A stretch of DNA of 64,000 bases, from the NCBI GenBank assembly GCA_902168105.1, contig CABHOY010000036.1:62001-126000 (forward strand), written 5' to 3'. The position numbers and the translations under genes are program-made. Each line of letters opens with the position of its first letter. Position 1 is the stretch's first letter. The notes under the pieces were generated by a model, which saw only the letters and a list, made by a program, of their open reading frames with translations, was not told the origin of the DNA and ran no database searches. Positions 38,129 through 47,741 of the stretch are shown one piece after another. This DNA is from an uncultured Flavihumibacter sp. (GTDB lineage: Bacteria > Bacteroidota > Bacteroidia > Chitinophagales > Chitinophagaceae).

Positions 38129-39892
38129 GTGGAAAATACAGCGGCCAAGAAGGTTTTTGATATTAGCTTATTAAGGAGGATATTCACTTTTGCAGTTCCA
38201 TACAGGCGCTCGTTCTATATGTCGATGTTCCTGACGGTCTTACTCGCCGTCATCTCACCTATGAGGCCTTACCTGATACAGCTAACGGTAGATAAATACA
38301 TATCCGGTCAGCTTATGCAGATGCTGATCACTATTACAATTATCCAGGTATTGCTATTACTGCTGGAAACAGTGATGCGCTTTTATTTCTCTTTTCTCAC
38401 CAACTGGTTGGGCCAGTCTGTGATAAAGGATCTTCGTGTAACAGTTTACAGGAAGATCGTACATCTCAACCTTGGTTTCTTTGATAAGACCCCGATAGGT
38501 ACGCTTACCACACGTACTATTAATGATATTGAGGCCATTAACGATGTCTTCTCCGAAGGCCTGATCTCCATTATTGCCGACATGCTGATGATCATAGCGA
38601 TCCTTGTGGTAATGTTTGTGGAAGACTGGCGTCTTACACTTGTCAGTCTTTCTCCGTTCCCGGTATTGATCATTGCAACTTATATTTTTAAGGAAAGTGT
38701 GAACAAGTCTTTCTATCGCGTAAGGAATGCAGTGTCAGCGTTAAATGCGTTTGTACAGGAGCATCTGACAGGCGTGGCGATCGTGCAGGCCTTTACTGGT
38801 GAAAAGCGTGAATACGCACGGTTCCGCCAGATCAATAAAGAACACCGGACCGCCAACATAGATGCGATCTTTGCTTATTCTGTATTCTTCCCTGTAGTGG
38901 AGATCATCCTGGCTATTTCTCTTGGTCTGATGGTTTGGTGGGGCTCCAATAAAGTATTGAACTACGAAGTGTCGCAGGGAGTGATGATCGCTTTCATCAT
39001 GTACCTCAACATGTTATTCCGTCCCCTGCGTATGCTGGCAGACAAGTTTAATACACTGCAGATGGGAATGGTAGCCAGTGAACGCGTATTCAGGATCATG
39101 GACAGTGACGACCAGATTGCTGATACCGGATCGAAGGATGCCGCGGGCATGAAAGGCGCCATTACTTTCGATCATGTTTACTTTGCCTATAAAGACGCGG
39201 AATATGTTTTGAAAGACATTGACTTCGCTGCGCGACCCGGTGAAACGATCGCTATTGTGGGGCATACCGGCTCAGGTAAAACAACCATCATTAGTATCCT
39301 GAACCGTTTGTATGACATACAGAAAGGGCGTATCCTGATAGATGGCACTGATATTAAGGATTATCCATTATCCGCGCTGCGAAGCAAGATCGGGGTAGTA
39401 TTACAGGATGTCTTCCTTTTTGCAGGTTCTGTATATGAAAATATAACGCTTCGTAATCCTGCTATTACGATAGAGGAGGTAGAGGCCGCCTCCCGGATGA
39501 TTGGCTTGCACGACTTTATTATGCAGCTGCCGGGCGGTTATGACTACCAGGTGATGGAACGGGGGAGTACTTTATCACTGGGACAGCGACAGCTGATCTC
39601 ATTTGTACGCGCTTTGCTGTACAACCCGTCGATCCTTATTCTGGACGAAGCAACATCTTCTGTAGATACAGAATCAGAAATGCTGATCCAGCAGGCTATA
39701 GATAAGCTGATTTCCGACCGGACCTCAATTGTGATCGCCCACAGACTGTCTACCATCAGCAAGGCTAGTAAGATCATTGTGTTGGATAAAGGAGAGGTCA
39801 GGGAAATGGGAACTCATGAGGAACTCCTTAAAATGGGAGGATTTTACTATAAGCTGCACAGTATGCAGTTCAAGCAGGCGGGAGTGGCATAG
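38129..39892 (+). CDS. ABC exporter, fused permease and ATPase (MsbA/MdlB-like)
   Basis: This 587-residue half-transporter has a six-helix type I exporter domain (about residues 20-310) and an ATPase domain. The ATPase domain has Walker A VGHTGSGKT, Q-loop VLQDVFLFAGSVYENI, signature STLSLGQRQL, Walker B ILILDEATSSVD and switch IAHRLST. The signature is LSLGQ rather than LSGGQ, a variant seen in MdlB-like proteins. Such proteins form homo- or heterodimers that export lipids or drugs; no partner gene is adjacent. The start is GTG at 38129, directly after the promoter; the next ATG would remove the first conserved segment. The substrate is unknown. Confidence 0.93.
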   Translation: MENTAAKKVFDISLLRRIFTFAVPYRRSFYMSMFLTVLLAVISPMRPYLIQLTVDKYISGQLMQMLITITIIQVLLLLLETVMRFYFSFLTNWLGQSVIKDLRVTVYRKIVHLNLGFFDKTPIGTLTTRTINDIEAINDVFSEGLISIIADMLMIIAILVVMFVEDWRLTLVSLSPFPVLIIATYIFKESVNKSFYRVRNAVSALNAFVQEHLTGVAIVQAFTGEKREYARFRQINKEHRTANIDAIFAYSVFFPVVEIILAISLGLMVWWGSNKVLNYEVSQGVMIAFIMYLNMLFRPLRMLADKFNTLQMGMVASERVFRIMDSDDQIADTGSKDAAGMKGAITFDHVYFAYKDAEYVLKDIDFAARPGETIAIVGHTGSGKTTIISILNRLYDIQKGRILIDGTDIKDYPLSALRSKIGVVLQDVFLFAGSVYENITLRNPAITIEEVEAASRMIGLHDFIMQLPGGYDYQVMERGSTLSLGQRQLISFVRALLYNPSILILDEATSSVDTESEMLIQQAIDKLISDRTSIVIAHRLSTISKASKIIVLDKGEVREMGTHEELLKMGGFYYKLHSMQFKQAGVA

Positions 39893-40014
39893 TTATCTGT
39901 GGTAACACATAATTGGCAGTCCTGTCAGAAATGTAGGATTTTCTTTAATTTGAAGTATGGCCGCTGAGCAGAAATATCTTTCATTTAAGTAAATAATTCA
40001 ATATGTTATGAAGG

Positions 40015-40043
40015 AGAGGGACCGTATTTAGCGGTCCCTCTTT
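40015..40043 (+). terminator. Terminator between the ABC exporter and atpB
   Basis: AGAGGGACCG (40015-40024) pairs with CGGTCCCTCT (40032-40041). It lies about 120 bases after the exporter stop and 50 bases before the atpB promoter. The preceding 39893-40014 stretch shows no gene. Confidence 0.65.
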
Positions 40044-40092
40044 AGTTGTACATATTTTTCGTAGTCGCGTACCTTTTTGATAATAAAACTGC

Positions 40093-40100
40093 TATCTTTG
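40093..40100 (+). promoter_or_regulatory. Promoter -7 element of the ATP synthase operon
   Basis: TATCTTTG matches TAnnTTTG, 19 bases before the GTG start of atpB. Confidence 0.6.
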
Positions 40101-40119
40101 CGCAAAATTTCAGAAAACG

Positions 40120-41259
40120 GTGATTTCCTACACTCTGTCCAAATATAGACTGGTAGCCCTTATTGTTGCACTTAGCATAAGTGGTTTTAGTACGTTTGCG
40201 AATACCTCTGAATCTCACGATGGGGATAAGAAGGGTTTTGATGCCAAGGAAGTGCTTCTTGGTCACGTAAAGGATGCACATGACTGGCATTTGTTCAGTC
40301 TGGGAGAAACACATGTTACTCTTCCTTTACCAGTGATCATTTACAACAAGGAAAAGGGAATTTCCTCTTTTTCTTCTTCTGCGTTCCATCATGGCCACGA
40401 ATCCCACGAAGGTTATCGCCTGGTAAACAAGCATTACCGTGAAGAAAAAGGTCTGGAAGAGGCTAAATACCCTGACGAGAAGATCATTGCCGTAGATGCG
40501 AACAATAATCCAACTGGCGCAGAGATCTACGATTTTTCCATCACCAAGAACATTACGTCCATGATCATCGCGGCCATACTGCTGATCTGGTTGATGATGA
40601 GCGTGGCGAAGTCTTATATTACCCGGGGTTCCAAGAAAGCGCCTAAAGGTCTGCAGAGCCTGATGGAGCCGGTGATCATCTTCATCCGTGATGAGGTGGT
40701 TAAACCAAACATTCCTGGTTTGAGCGCTGAGCGTTATACGCCATTCATTCTGACTATCTTCTTCTTTATATTGATAAACAACCTGTTAGGGTTGTTGCCG
40801 GGTTCAGCTAACGTTACCGGTAATATCGCAGTTACTTTCGCCCTGGCCCTGATCAGCTTTATAGCAACCATGATTAGTGCAAACAAGCATTTCTGGGGGC
40901 ATATCTTCAACCCTCCTGTACCAGGATGGGTAAAACCGATACTGGTGCCGGTTGAGATCATTGGTATCTTCACTAAGCCGGTTTCCCTGATGATACGACT
41001 GTTCGCCAACATCCTGGCAGGTCACATTATTATTCTGAGTATTATCTCCCTGGTATTTATCTTTGGTTCCCTGAACAAAGGTGCCGGATACGGTTTCTTA
41101 CCGATCACAGTGCTGTTCAACATCGTAATGATGATGCTGGAACTGCTGGTGGCCTTTATCCAGGCGTTCATCTTTGCTAACCTGACGGCAGTGTTCATCG
41201 GGCAGGGTATGGAAATGCCTCATCATGATCACCATGACGACGGTCACAAGGCCCATTAA
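40120..41259 (+). CDS. atpB: F-type ATP synthase subunit a
   Basis: Subunit a forms the proton half-channels of Fo. This 379-residue protein has the family core in its C-terminal 230 residues, with GLLPGSANVTGN, NPPVPGW and the essential Arg293 in SLMIRLFANILAGH. The N-terminal 150 residues are unusual: a signal peptide (LVALIVALSISGFSTFA), then a His-rich periplasmic segment (FHHGHESHEG), as in other Bacteroidota subunits a. The C-terminus is also His/Asp-rich (MPHHDHHDDGHKAH). Translation starts at GTG. It is the first gene of the operon, and atpI and atpZ-like genes often found upstream are absent. Confidence 0.95.
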   Translation: MISYTLSKYRLVALIVALSISGFSTFANTSESHDGDKKGFDAKEVLLGHVKDAHDWHLFSLGETHVTLPLPVIIYNKEKGISSFSSSAFHHGHESHEGYRLVNKHYREEKGLEEAKYPDEKIIAVDANNNPTGAEIYDFSITKNITSMIIAAILLIWLMMSVAKSYITRGSKKAPKGLQSLMEPVIIFIRDEVVKPNIPGLSAERYTPFILTIFFFILINNLLGLLPGSANVTGNIAVTFALALISFIATMISANKHFWGHIFNPPVPGWVKPILVPVEIIGIFTKPVSLMIRLFANILAGHIIILSIISLVFIFGSLNKGAGYGFLPITVLFNIVMMMLELLVAFIQAFIFANLTAVFIGQGMEMPHHDHHDDGHKAH

Positions 41260-41268
41260 TTATTGTAG

Positions 41269-41586
<318 letters not shown>

Positions 41587-41703
41587 GGCTAAACTTTTTA
41601 CTGCATCCAGCGCACAGGGCAATGGATGCAGTAATGTTTTACAAAGGATGTGTATCCGGATTGCTTATCAATCAACTTGCGAACCAAATAAATATTCATA
41701 ATC

Positions 41704-42198
41704 ATGGATCTGTTACAGCCCGCGTTAGGCTTGTTTATTATTTCACTACTCATATTCGTTATTGTATTCCTCATCCTCAAGAAATTTGCGTGGAAACCAA
41801 TCCTCTCTACGCTGAAAGAAAGAGAAACCTCAATTTCTGACGCAATCGCATCTGCAGAAAGAGTTAAGGAAGAAATGGCGCAGATGAAGGCTGAACATGA
41901 GCACGTACTGCAGGAAGCAAAAGCTGAGAGAAGTAAGATTCTGAAGGAAGCTAAAGATGCCAAAGATCAGATCCTTAGCGAGGCTAAAGCGCAAGCTCAG
42001 CTGGAAGCTAAAAAGATCATCAGCGAAGCTTATACTGCTATCGACAACCAAAAAATGGCTGCTCTGACAGACGTTAAAAATCAGGTTGGTAAACTGGTGA
42101 TAGAAGTAGCGGAAAAGGTGTTACGTAAAGAACTGTCTGACAAGACAGCTCAGGAAGGTTACATCAAGGAACTGGCTGGAGAAATCAAATTAAACTAA
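41704..42198 (+). CDS. atpF: F-type ATP synthase subunit b
   Basis: This 164-residue peripheral-stalk subunit has one N-terminal membrane helix (LFIISLLIFVIVFLILKKF). The rest is a long charged helix (RETSISDAIASAERVKEEMAQ and onward) that dimerises as a coiled coil and reaches the F1 head. The sequence WKPILSTLKERE after the membrane helix is a family marker. It follows atpE after 117 bases without an evident promoter, and precedes atpH. Confidence 0.95.
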   Translation: MDLLQPALGLFIISLLIFVIVFLILKKFAWKPILSTLKERETSISDAIASAERVKEEMAQMKAEHEHVLQEAKAERSKILKEAKDAKDQILSEAKAQAQLEAKKIISEAYTAIDNQKMAALTDVKNQVGKLVIEVAEKVLRKELSDKTAQEGYIKELAGEIKLN

Positions 42199-42293
42199 AG
42201 CGATAGGCTGGCAAGCCGGAAGCTACAGGAGATAGATGATACGATTGTCTTTCCCTGTAGCTTTCCCTTGAAAGCTAAAAGATATAATATAAT

Positions 42294-42854
42294 ATGCAGA
42301 ATCCCCGTTTAGCATCCCGGTATGCAAAATCTCTGGTAGATCTGGCCTCCGAAAAAGGACAGCTGGAAGCTGTACATGCAGATATGCAGTTCATGCAGCA
42401 GCTGTCTAAGAGCAATCCAGACGTGGTAGCACTGCTGAAAAGCCCTATTGTTAAGCCCGATAAGAAACAGCAGATCCTTGCTGCTATCTTTGAAGGTCGT
42501 ATAAATACTATCACTGCTGCTTTTGTTAAGTTGCTGGTAGTAAAAGGAAGGGAAGGTAACCTGCCGGAAATTGCGCAGGAATTCAGCAGACAGTATGATG
42601 TGCTGAAAAACATCAGCAAAGTGAAGATCACCACCGCGGTTCCTCTGGATGCAGCTGTACTGGATCTGATCAAAACAAAAGTACAGGCAGGTACAGATAT
42701 GCAGGTAAAGCTGGAAACAGCTGTAAATGCTGATCTGATAGGTGGTTTTGTACTGGAATCCAACAACAAACTGTTTGATGCATCCGTACAGCGTGATCTG
42801 AACGATATCAAAAAACAGTTCGCAGAGAACATCTACGTTCCTGCAATCAAGTAA
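42294..42854 (+). CDS. atpH: F-type ATP synthase subunit delta
   Basis: This 186-residue subunit links the peripheral stalk to the top of F1. The N-terminal helical bundle starts RLASRYAKSLVDLASEKGQLE. The C-terminal family signature KLETAVNADLIGGFVLESNNKLFDASV is clear. It is fourth in the operon, 95 bases after atpF and 86 bases before atpA. Confidence 0.95.
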   Translation: MQNPRLASRYAKSLVDLASEKGQLEAVHADMQFMQQLSKSNPDVVALLKSPIVKPDKKQQILAAIFEGRINTITAAFVKLLVVKGREGNLPEIAQEFSRQYDVLKNISKVKITTAVPLDAAVLDLIKTKVQAGTDMQVKLETAVNADLIGGFVLESNNKLFDASVQRDLNDIKKQFAENIYVPAIK

Positions 42855-42940
42855 ACAATTAACAGCAGCCGCTGCGTACACGCAAAGCTGTTGTCGTTAT
42901 ATTTATTCATTTTAACGACCTTTTATAAAAAGCATATATT

Positions 42941-44518
42941 ATGGTGGAGATAAAACCTGATGAAATTTCGGCGATATTACGCCAGCAACTAAGCAACTTC
43001 AATGCTGCTGCCGACCTGGAAGAGGTAGGTACTGTATTGCAGGTCGGAGACGGTATCGCTCGTATATATGGATTGAACAACGTTGGTTATGGAGAACTGG
43101 TTGAGTTTGAAAATGGTGTAAAAGCCATTGCATTGAACCTGGAAGAAGACAACGTGGGTGTGGTATTGATGGGTGAATCCGGAGAGATCAAAGAAGGTTA
43201 TAAAGTACGCCGTACCGGCCAGATCGCTTCCATTAAAGTGGGAGAAGGTATGGTTGGACGTGTTGTAAATACTTTGGGTAATGCTATAGATGGTAAAGGC
43301 CCAATCACTGGTGAGCTGTATGAAATGCCACTGGAACGTAAAGCTCCGGGCGTTCTGTTCCGTGAACCAGTAAAAGAACCACTGCAGACCGGTATCAAGG
43401 CTATCGATGCCATGATCCCTATCGGCCGTGGACAGCGTGAGCTGGTGATCGGTGACCGTCAGACCGGTAAAACCGCGATCTGTATCGATACCATCATCAA
43501 CCAGAAAGAATTCTTTGATGCTGGTAAACCAGTTTATTGTATCTACGTAGCAGTAGGTCAGAAAGCTTCTACCATTGCAGGCGTAATGAAAACCCTGCAG
43601 GAAGCCGGCGCTATGGCTTACACTACTATCGTTGCAGCTGCTGCCGCTGATCCTGCACCTCTGCAGTTCTACGCTCCATTCGCTGGTGCTGCAATCGGTG
43701 AATTCTTCCGTGACACCGGTCGTCCTGCCCTGATCATTTATGATGATCTGTCCAAACAGGCCGTTGCTTACCGTGAAGTATCCCTGCTGCTGCGTCGTCC
43801 TCCAGGCCGTGAGGCTTATCCAGGTGACGTATTCTACTTACACTCCCGTTTGCTGGAACGTGCTGCGAAAGTGATCAGCAAAGACGAAATCGCTAAGCAG
43901 ATGAACGATCTGCCAGAGTCCATCAGACACCTGGTAAAAGGTGGTGGTTCCCTGACAGCATTGCCTATCATCGAAACACAGGCTGGTGACGTATCTGCAT
44001 ACATTCCAACTAACGTGATCTCCATCACCGATGGTCAGATCTTCCTGGAATCCAACCTGTTCAACGCCGGTATCCGTCCTGCGATCAACGTGGGTATCTC
44101 TGTAAGCCGCGTAGGTGGTAACGCTCAGATCAAATCCATGAAGAAAGTATCTGGTACCCTGAAACTGGACCAGGCACAATACCGTGAAATGGAGGCCTTC
44201 TCTAAATTCGGTGGTGACCTGGATGCTGCTACCAAAGTAGTACTGGATAAAGGTGCACGTAACGTGGAAATCCTGAAGCAGGCACAGTTCGCACCATACG
44301 CCGTAGAAAAACAGGTAGCAATGATCTACCTGGGTACAAACGGTTTGCTGCGTGAAGTTCCTGTGAAGAATGTTAAAGCATTCGAGGAAGCTTTCCTGAA
44401 CGAAATGGAAGTGCGCCTGCCGGAAGTACTGACCGAATTCAAAAAGGGTAACCTGCCTGAAGACGGTATCAAACGTATGGTAACTCTGGTAAACGAACTG
44501 AAACCAAGATTCGCTTAA
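42941..44518 (+). CDS. atpA: F-type ATP synthase subunit alpha
   Basis: AtpA is the non-catalytic nucleotide-binding subunit of the F1 hexamer. The 525-residue protein has the N-terminal beta barrel, Walker A GDRQTGKT (residues 171-178), the [15 protein letters not shown]alker B region and the alpha-subunit marker [17 protein letters not shown]. It ends the operon: a terminator lies 22 bases after the stop and the next gene is a TonB receptor. The gamma subunit gene (atpG), usually next, is missing, and atpD/atpC are not in the window either. Confidence 0.98.
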   Translation: MVEIKPDEISAILRQQLSNFNAAADLEEVGTVLQVGDGIARIYGLNNVGYGELVEFENGVKAIALNLEEDNVGVVLMGESGEIKEGYKVRRTGQIASIKVGEGMVGRVVNTLGNAIDGKGPITGELYEMPLERKAPGVLFREPVKEPLQTGIKAIDAMIPIGRGQRELVIGDRQTGKTAICIDTIINQKEFFDAGKPVYCIYVAVGQKASTIAGVMKTLQEAGAMAYTTIVAAAAADPAPLQFYAPFAGAAIGEFFRDTGRPALIIYDDLSKQAVAYREVSLLLRRPPGREAYPGDVFYLHSRLLERAAKVISKDEIAKQMNDLPESIRHLVKGGGSLTALPIIETQAGDVSAYIPTNVISITDGQIFLESNLFNAGIRPAINVGISVSRVGGNAQIKSMKKVSGTLKLDQAQYREMEAFSKFGGDLDAATKVVLDKGARNVEILKQAQFAPYAVEKQVAMIYLGTNGLLREVPVKNVKAFEEAFLNEMEVRLPEVLTEFKKGNLPEDGIKRMVTLVNELKPRFA

Positions 44519-44540
44519 TCAGCATACATCTTTTTTATCT

Positions 44541-44571
44541 AGCCCGCCGGTTTCACCGGTGGGCTTTTTTT
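44541..44571 (+). terminator. Terminator of the ATP synthase operon
   Basis: AGCCCGCCGGT (44541-44551) and ACCGGTGGGCT (44555-44565) pair with one G-U, around a 3-base loop, followed by seven T. Confidence 0.9.
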
Positions 44572-44596
44572 ATTCCCTATCTTTACGGCCAATTCC

Positions 44597-44640
44597 TACC
44601 GACAAATCCCCTGTTTTTACCGACAATCTTCCCTGTTTTT
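44597..44640 (+). promoter_or_regulatory. Tandem 21-22 base repeats upstream of the TonB receptor, candidate operator
   Basis: TACCGACAA recurs at 44597 and 44618, and CCCTGTTTTT at 44609 and 44631. Together they form two copies of a two-part unit spaced two helical turns apart. They end about 35 bases upstream of the -7 element at 44676. This is the layout of a two-site activator binding region, for example for a LytTR-type or OmpR-type regulator. Confidence 0.45.
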
Positions 44641-44675
44641 GCCTTTTATGGATTGAATAGGGACCGTTATGAGAG

Positions 44676-44683
44676 TAGTTTTG
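44676..44683 (+). promoter_or_regulatory. Promoter -7 element of the TonB receptor gene
   Basis: TAGTTTTG matches TAnnTTTG, 25 bases before the ATG. Confidence 0.55.
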
Positions 44684-44708
44684 TTTTGTTAAAATTTCAA
44701 CATCCCCC

Positions 44709-46859
44709 ATGAAACAACTTAACCTGATTCTGTTTACACTCTTCTTACCGGTTTGCATAATGGCACAACAGCGCATTACCGGCAAGATCACCGATAGCAA
44801 AAAGCGCCCTTTGCAAGGGGTGAATGTTGCAATTAAAGATTCTTACGATGGCGCTACCAGTGGAAAAGATGGCAGTTTCTCCTTTACTACTGATGCTAAA
44901 GGCGTTCAGTATGTTACAGCTACATTACTGGGATATGCCACCCAGGAACAGAAGGTATTCATTAGCGGGACGCTTGAGGTGAATATTATCATGCGTAATA
45001 ACATCAACGACCTGAAGGTGGTTACCATCACTGCTGGCAGCTTCGAAGCCAGCGATGAGGGAAAAACCACTGTGCTGAAACCGCTGGATATTGTTACTAC
45101 TGCGGGCGCAGGCGCCGATATAGTAAATGCGCTGAAAACATTGCCGGGTACGCAGCAAACTAACGACAGGGAAGGTCTGTTTGTACGAGGTGGTACCGGT
45201 TATGAAACACAGACCTATATTGACGGAATGCTGGTGCGTAATCCATTCTTTTCCGGCTTACCTGACCAACCTGGCCGGGGTCGTTTCTCTCCTTTTCTGT
45301 TCAAGGGAACAACCTTCAGCAGCGGAGGTTATTCTGCCCAATATGGCCAGGGCTTATCCTCTGCCCTGATCCTGGAGTCAACAGATCTGCCACAGCGTTC
45401 ATCTTATACACTCGGCGCTTCAGTGATCGGCGTAAGCGGCGGATTGGAAGAACTGATGAAAGATAAAAAAGGATCTTATGGCATTGAAGCTGATTATACA
45501 AATCTAGGACCCTACCTGGACGTCCTGAAACCAAAGTTCAGGTTCAGTGCAAAGCCGGTGATAATGGGTGGTTCTGCCAATTTCAGGAGGAAGACCTCGA
45601 AGACCGGCATGCTGAAATTCTATGGCTATGCGAACAAGACCCATATGGGTACCATCCGTCCCAGCCTGGAACATCCCGGTTATGAGGAACAGTTTGAACT
45701 GAAGAATCATAATATCTATACAAACCTTACATACAAGGAGAGCCTCGGTAATGACTGGAAATTCAATGCCGGGTTATCTTACAGCCTAAATGTCGATAAA
45801 ATAAACCTGGACACACTGAATAAAAGTGAGTCGGCCAAAGTGAAGAACCAGTCCGAACTGGCACAGGTGAAAGCAATGCTGACCAAAGGCCTGGGACAAT
45901 ACTCCCTGCTGCGTTTTGGTGGAGAATATCAGTATGGCGTAGAGAAGGCTGCCTTTAATAACTGGCCGGCAAACTACGTAGACAACTACACTTCCGGCTT
46001 TATTGAAAGCGATATTTATTTTACCCCGAGACTGGTGGGACGCTTTGGCAGCAGAGTTGAATATACTTCCAGGATTGCTAAAGCCAATGTGGCGCCTCGC
46101 GTATCACTTGCGTATAAACTCACAGGTTTAAGTCAGGTATCTTTTGCATACGGTGACTTTTATCAGAAACCTGAACAACAATACCTCCGTTTCAAGCCTG
46201 ATCTGGGGTATATGAAGGCGACGCACTATATCGGTACCTACCAGTGGGTAGCTAAAAACTATACATTAAGAGTGGAAGCCTTTTATAAAAAGTATCATGA
46301 CCTGGTTAAGACAAGTCCGGATACAGCAACTTCCGGAACGGGTTATGCAAAAGGTATCGAGCTATTCTGGCGTGACCGCAAAACATTTAGAAATACTGAT
46401 TACTGGATCTCTTATTCATACCTGGATACAAAGCGTAATTATCTGAACTATCCTTTCGAGGTACAGCCGGATTTCGCTGCGAAACATACTTTCAGCCTGG
46501 TGTATAAATATAACATACCTGCCATTTCTACCAATTTAGGGGTAACGTATAGCTTCTCAACGGGAAGGCCATATTACAACCCTACTTTGCCGGAAAGCAA
46601 GTTTATGTCAGAAAGAACGATGACGTATAATTCAATCGGACTAAGCGCCAGCTATCTGACTTCTATCCGTAAAGCGTTCACCATATTCATACTGTCAGTA
46701 TCCAATGCGCCGAACTTCAGACAGGTATATGGTTACCGTTATTCTTCTGACAAACTGCGTAGAGAAGAGGTCGTGCCTAATATTCCTCGGTTCATTTACC
46801 TCGGTATGTTCATGAACTTTGGAATAGACAGAAGACAGGATGTTATTAACAATCTATAG
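44709..46859 (+). CDS. TonB-dependent receptor with carboxypeptidase-like regulatory domain
   Basis: This 716-residue outer-membrane protein has a signal sequence (to IMAQ) and a carboxypeptidase-regulatory-like domain (RITGKITDSKKRPLQGVNVAIK to about residue 98). A plug follows (DIVNALKTLPGTQQTNDREGLFVRGG, YIDGMLV), then a beta barrel. At 716 residues it is shorter than SusC-type receptors (about 1000) and no SusD gene follows, so a polysaccharide role is unlikely. The plug signature is closer to small TonB receptors of unknown ligand in Bacteroidota. The secreted TPR-like gene 57 bases downstream is probably co-transcribed. Direct repeats upstream suggest regulated expression. Confidence 0.87.
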   Translation: MKQLNLILFTLFLPVCIMAQQRITGKITDSKKRPLQGVNVAIKDSYDGATSGKDGSFSFTTDAKGVQYVTATLLGYATQEQKVFISGTLEVNIIMRNNINDLKVVTITAGSFEASDEGKTTVLKPLDIVTTAGAGADIVNALKTLPGTQQTNDREGLFVRGGTGYETQTYIDGMLVRNPFFSGLPDQPGRGRFSPFLFKGTTFSSGGYSAQYGQGLSSALILESTDLPQRSSYTLGASVIGVSGGLEELMKDKKGSYGIEADYTNLGPYLDVLKPKFRFSAKPVIMGGSANFRRKTSKTGMLKFYGYANKTHMGTIRPSLEHPGYEEQFELKNHNIYTNLTYKESLGNDWKFNAGLSYSLNVDKINLDTLNKSESAKVKNQSELAQVKAMLTKGLGQYSLLRFGGEYQYGVEKAAFNNWPANYVDNYTSGFIESDIYFTPRLVGRFGSRVEYTSRIAKANVAPRVSLAYKLTGLSQVSFAYGDFYQKPEQQYLRFKPDLGYMKATHYIGTYQWVAKNYTLRVEAFYKKYHDLVKTSPDTATSGTGYAKGIELFWRDRKTFRNTDYWISYSYLDTKRNYLNYPFEVQPDFAAKHTFSLVYKYNIPAISTNLGVTYSFSTGRPYYNPTLPESKFMSERTMTYNSIGLSASYLTSIRKAFTIFILSVSNAPNFRQVYGYRYSSDKLRREEVVPNIPRFIYLGMFMNFGIDRRQDVINNL

Positions 46860-46916
46860 CCCATTCTAGAACCACTATTATAAATCACAGTTAACACTTT
46901 TAAAATCACTTTTACA

Positions 46917-47564
46917 ATGAAGCGTATCTTATTTTCCATTTGTCTGTTGGTAGGTCTTGCATCGGCGTCTATGGCGCAGAGTGCACAGTATGAAGCTGTC
47001 ATGGGCAGGAATGTGGCAATGCTGGATGACTCCACCAGTTTTAACCCTGACAAATTACTGGAGATCGGTAACACCTTTGAACGTATTGCCGCAGCAGAAA
47101 AAACACAGTGGCTGCCTTTTTATTACGCAAGCTATTGCTATGTTATGAGTGCGCTGATGCAGAGAGACAATGACAAAGTAGATGATCTTGCAGATAAAGC
47201 GGCTGTAAATATCGAACAGGCAGAAGCGATCAGTCCAAAAAATGATGAGATAGATTGTATCAAATCTCTCGTCGCTACTTCCCGTATTCGTGTAGATCCG
47301 CCTTCGAGAGGTATGAAGTATGGTATGGAGTCTGCCGAATTATTAATGAAGGCTAATCAGACCAACCAGGAGAATCCACGAGTTTATCTCCTGCAGGGAC
47401 AGGCATTGTTCTATACACCTGAACAATTTGGTGGAAGTAAAACAGAGGCAAAGAAAAAGTTCGAAGTAGCCCTGCAGAAGTTCAGCACATTTAAACCGGC
47501 AAGCAGCATTGCTCCTCATTGGGGTGAAGCATATGCAAAAGGATTGATGGCGCAGATAAAATAA
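46917..47564 (+). CDS. Secreted TPR-like helical protein
   Basis: This 215-residue exported protein (signal MKRILFSICLLVGLASASMAQ) is all-helical with tetratricopeptide-like repeats (FYYASYCYVMSALMQRDNDKVDDLADKAAVNIEQAEAISPKNDE, and ENPRVYLLQGQALFYTPEQFGGSKTEAKKKFEVALQKF, each read as two helices). The GGSKTEAKKKFE stretch resembles periplasmic tetratricopeptide proteins paired with TonB receptors. It lies 57 bases after the receptor gene without a terminator between them. No enzymatic motif is visible. A perfect 16-bp hairpin follows the stop. Confidence 0.8.
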   Translation: MKRILFSICLLVGLASASMAQSAQYEAVMGRNVAMLDDSTSFNPDKLLEIGNTFERIAAAEKTQWLPFYYASYCYVMSALMQRDNDKVDDLADKAAVNIEQAEAISPKNDEIDCIKSLVATSRIRVDPPSRGMKYGMESAELLMKANQTNQENPRVYLLQGQALFYTPEQFGGSKTEAKKKFEVALQKFSTFKPASSIAPHWGEAYAKGLMAQIK

Positions 47565-47591
47565 AAGATAAGTTATAAGGATCATTGATCG

Positions 47592-47630
47592 GGGACCAGT
47601 AATTAATGCATCGTATTAATTACTGGTCCC
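47592..47630 (+). terminator. Hairpin after the TPR-like gene
   Basis: Arms 47592-47607 and 47615-47630 are perfect 16-bp reverse complements with a 7-base loop. A T-run is lacking. Confidence 0.65.
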
Positions 47631-47741
47631 TGAATGTTAATTCCTCCTATCCTGCAATACGGTATCAGTTGTTCGGATTACCTTTAATCAGCGCGTTAAC
47701 AAATTAACCCTGCCATCTGTTAACCTTGAAAAGTAAATTCC

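Noticed and set aside
44709..47564. SusC/SusD-type polysaccharide utilisation locus
   Set aside because: The receptor is too short for SusC and the partner protein lacks SusD features; no glycoside hydrolase is adjacent.
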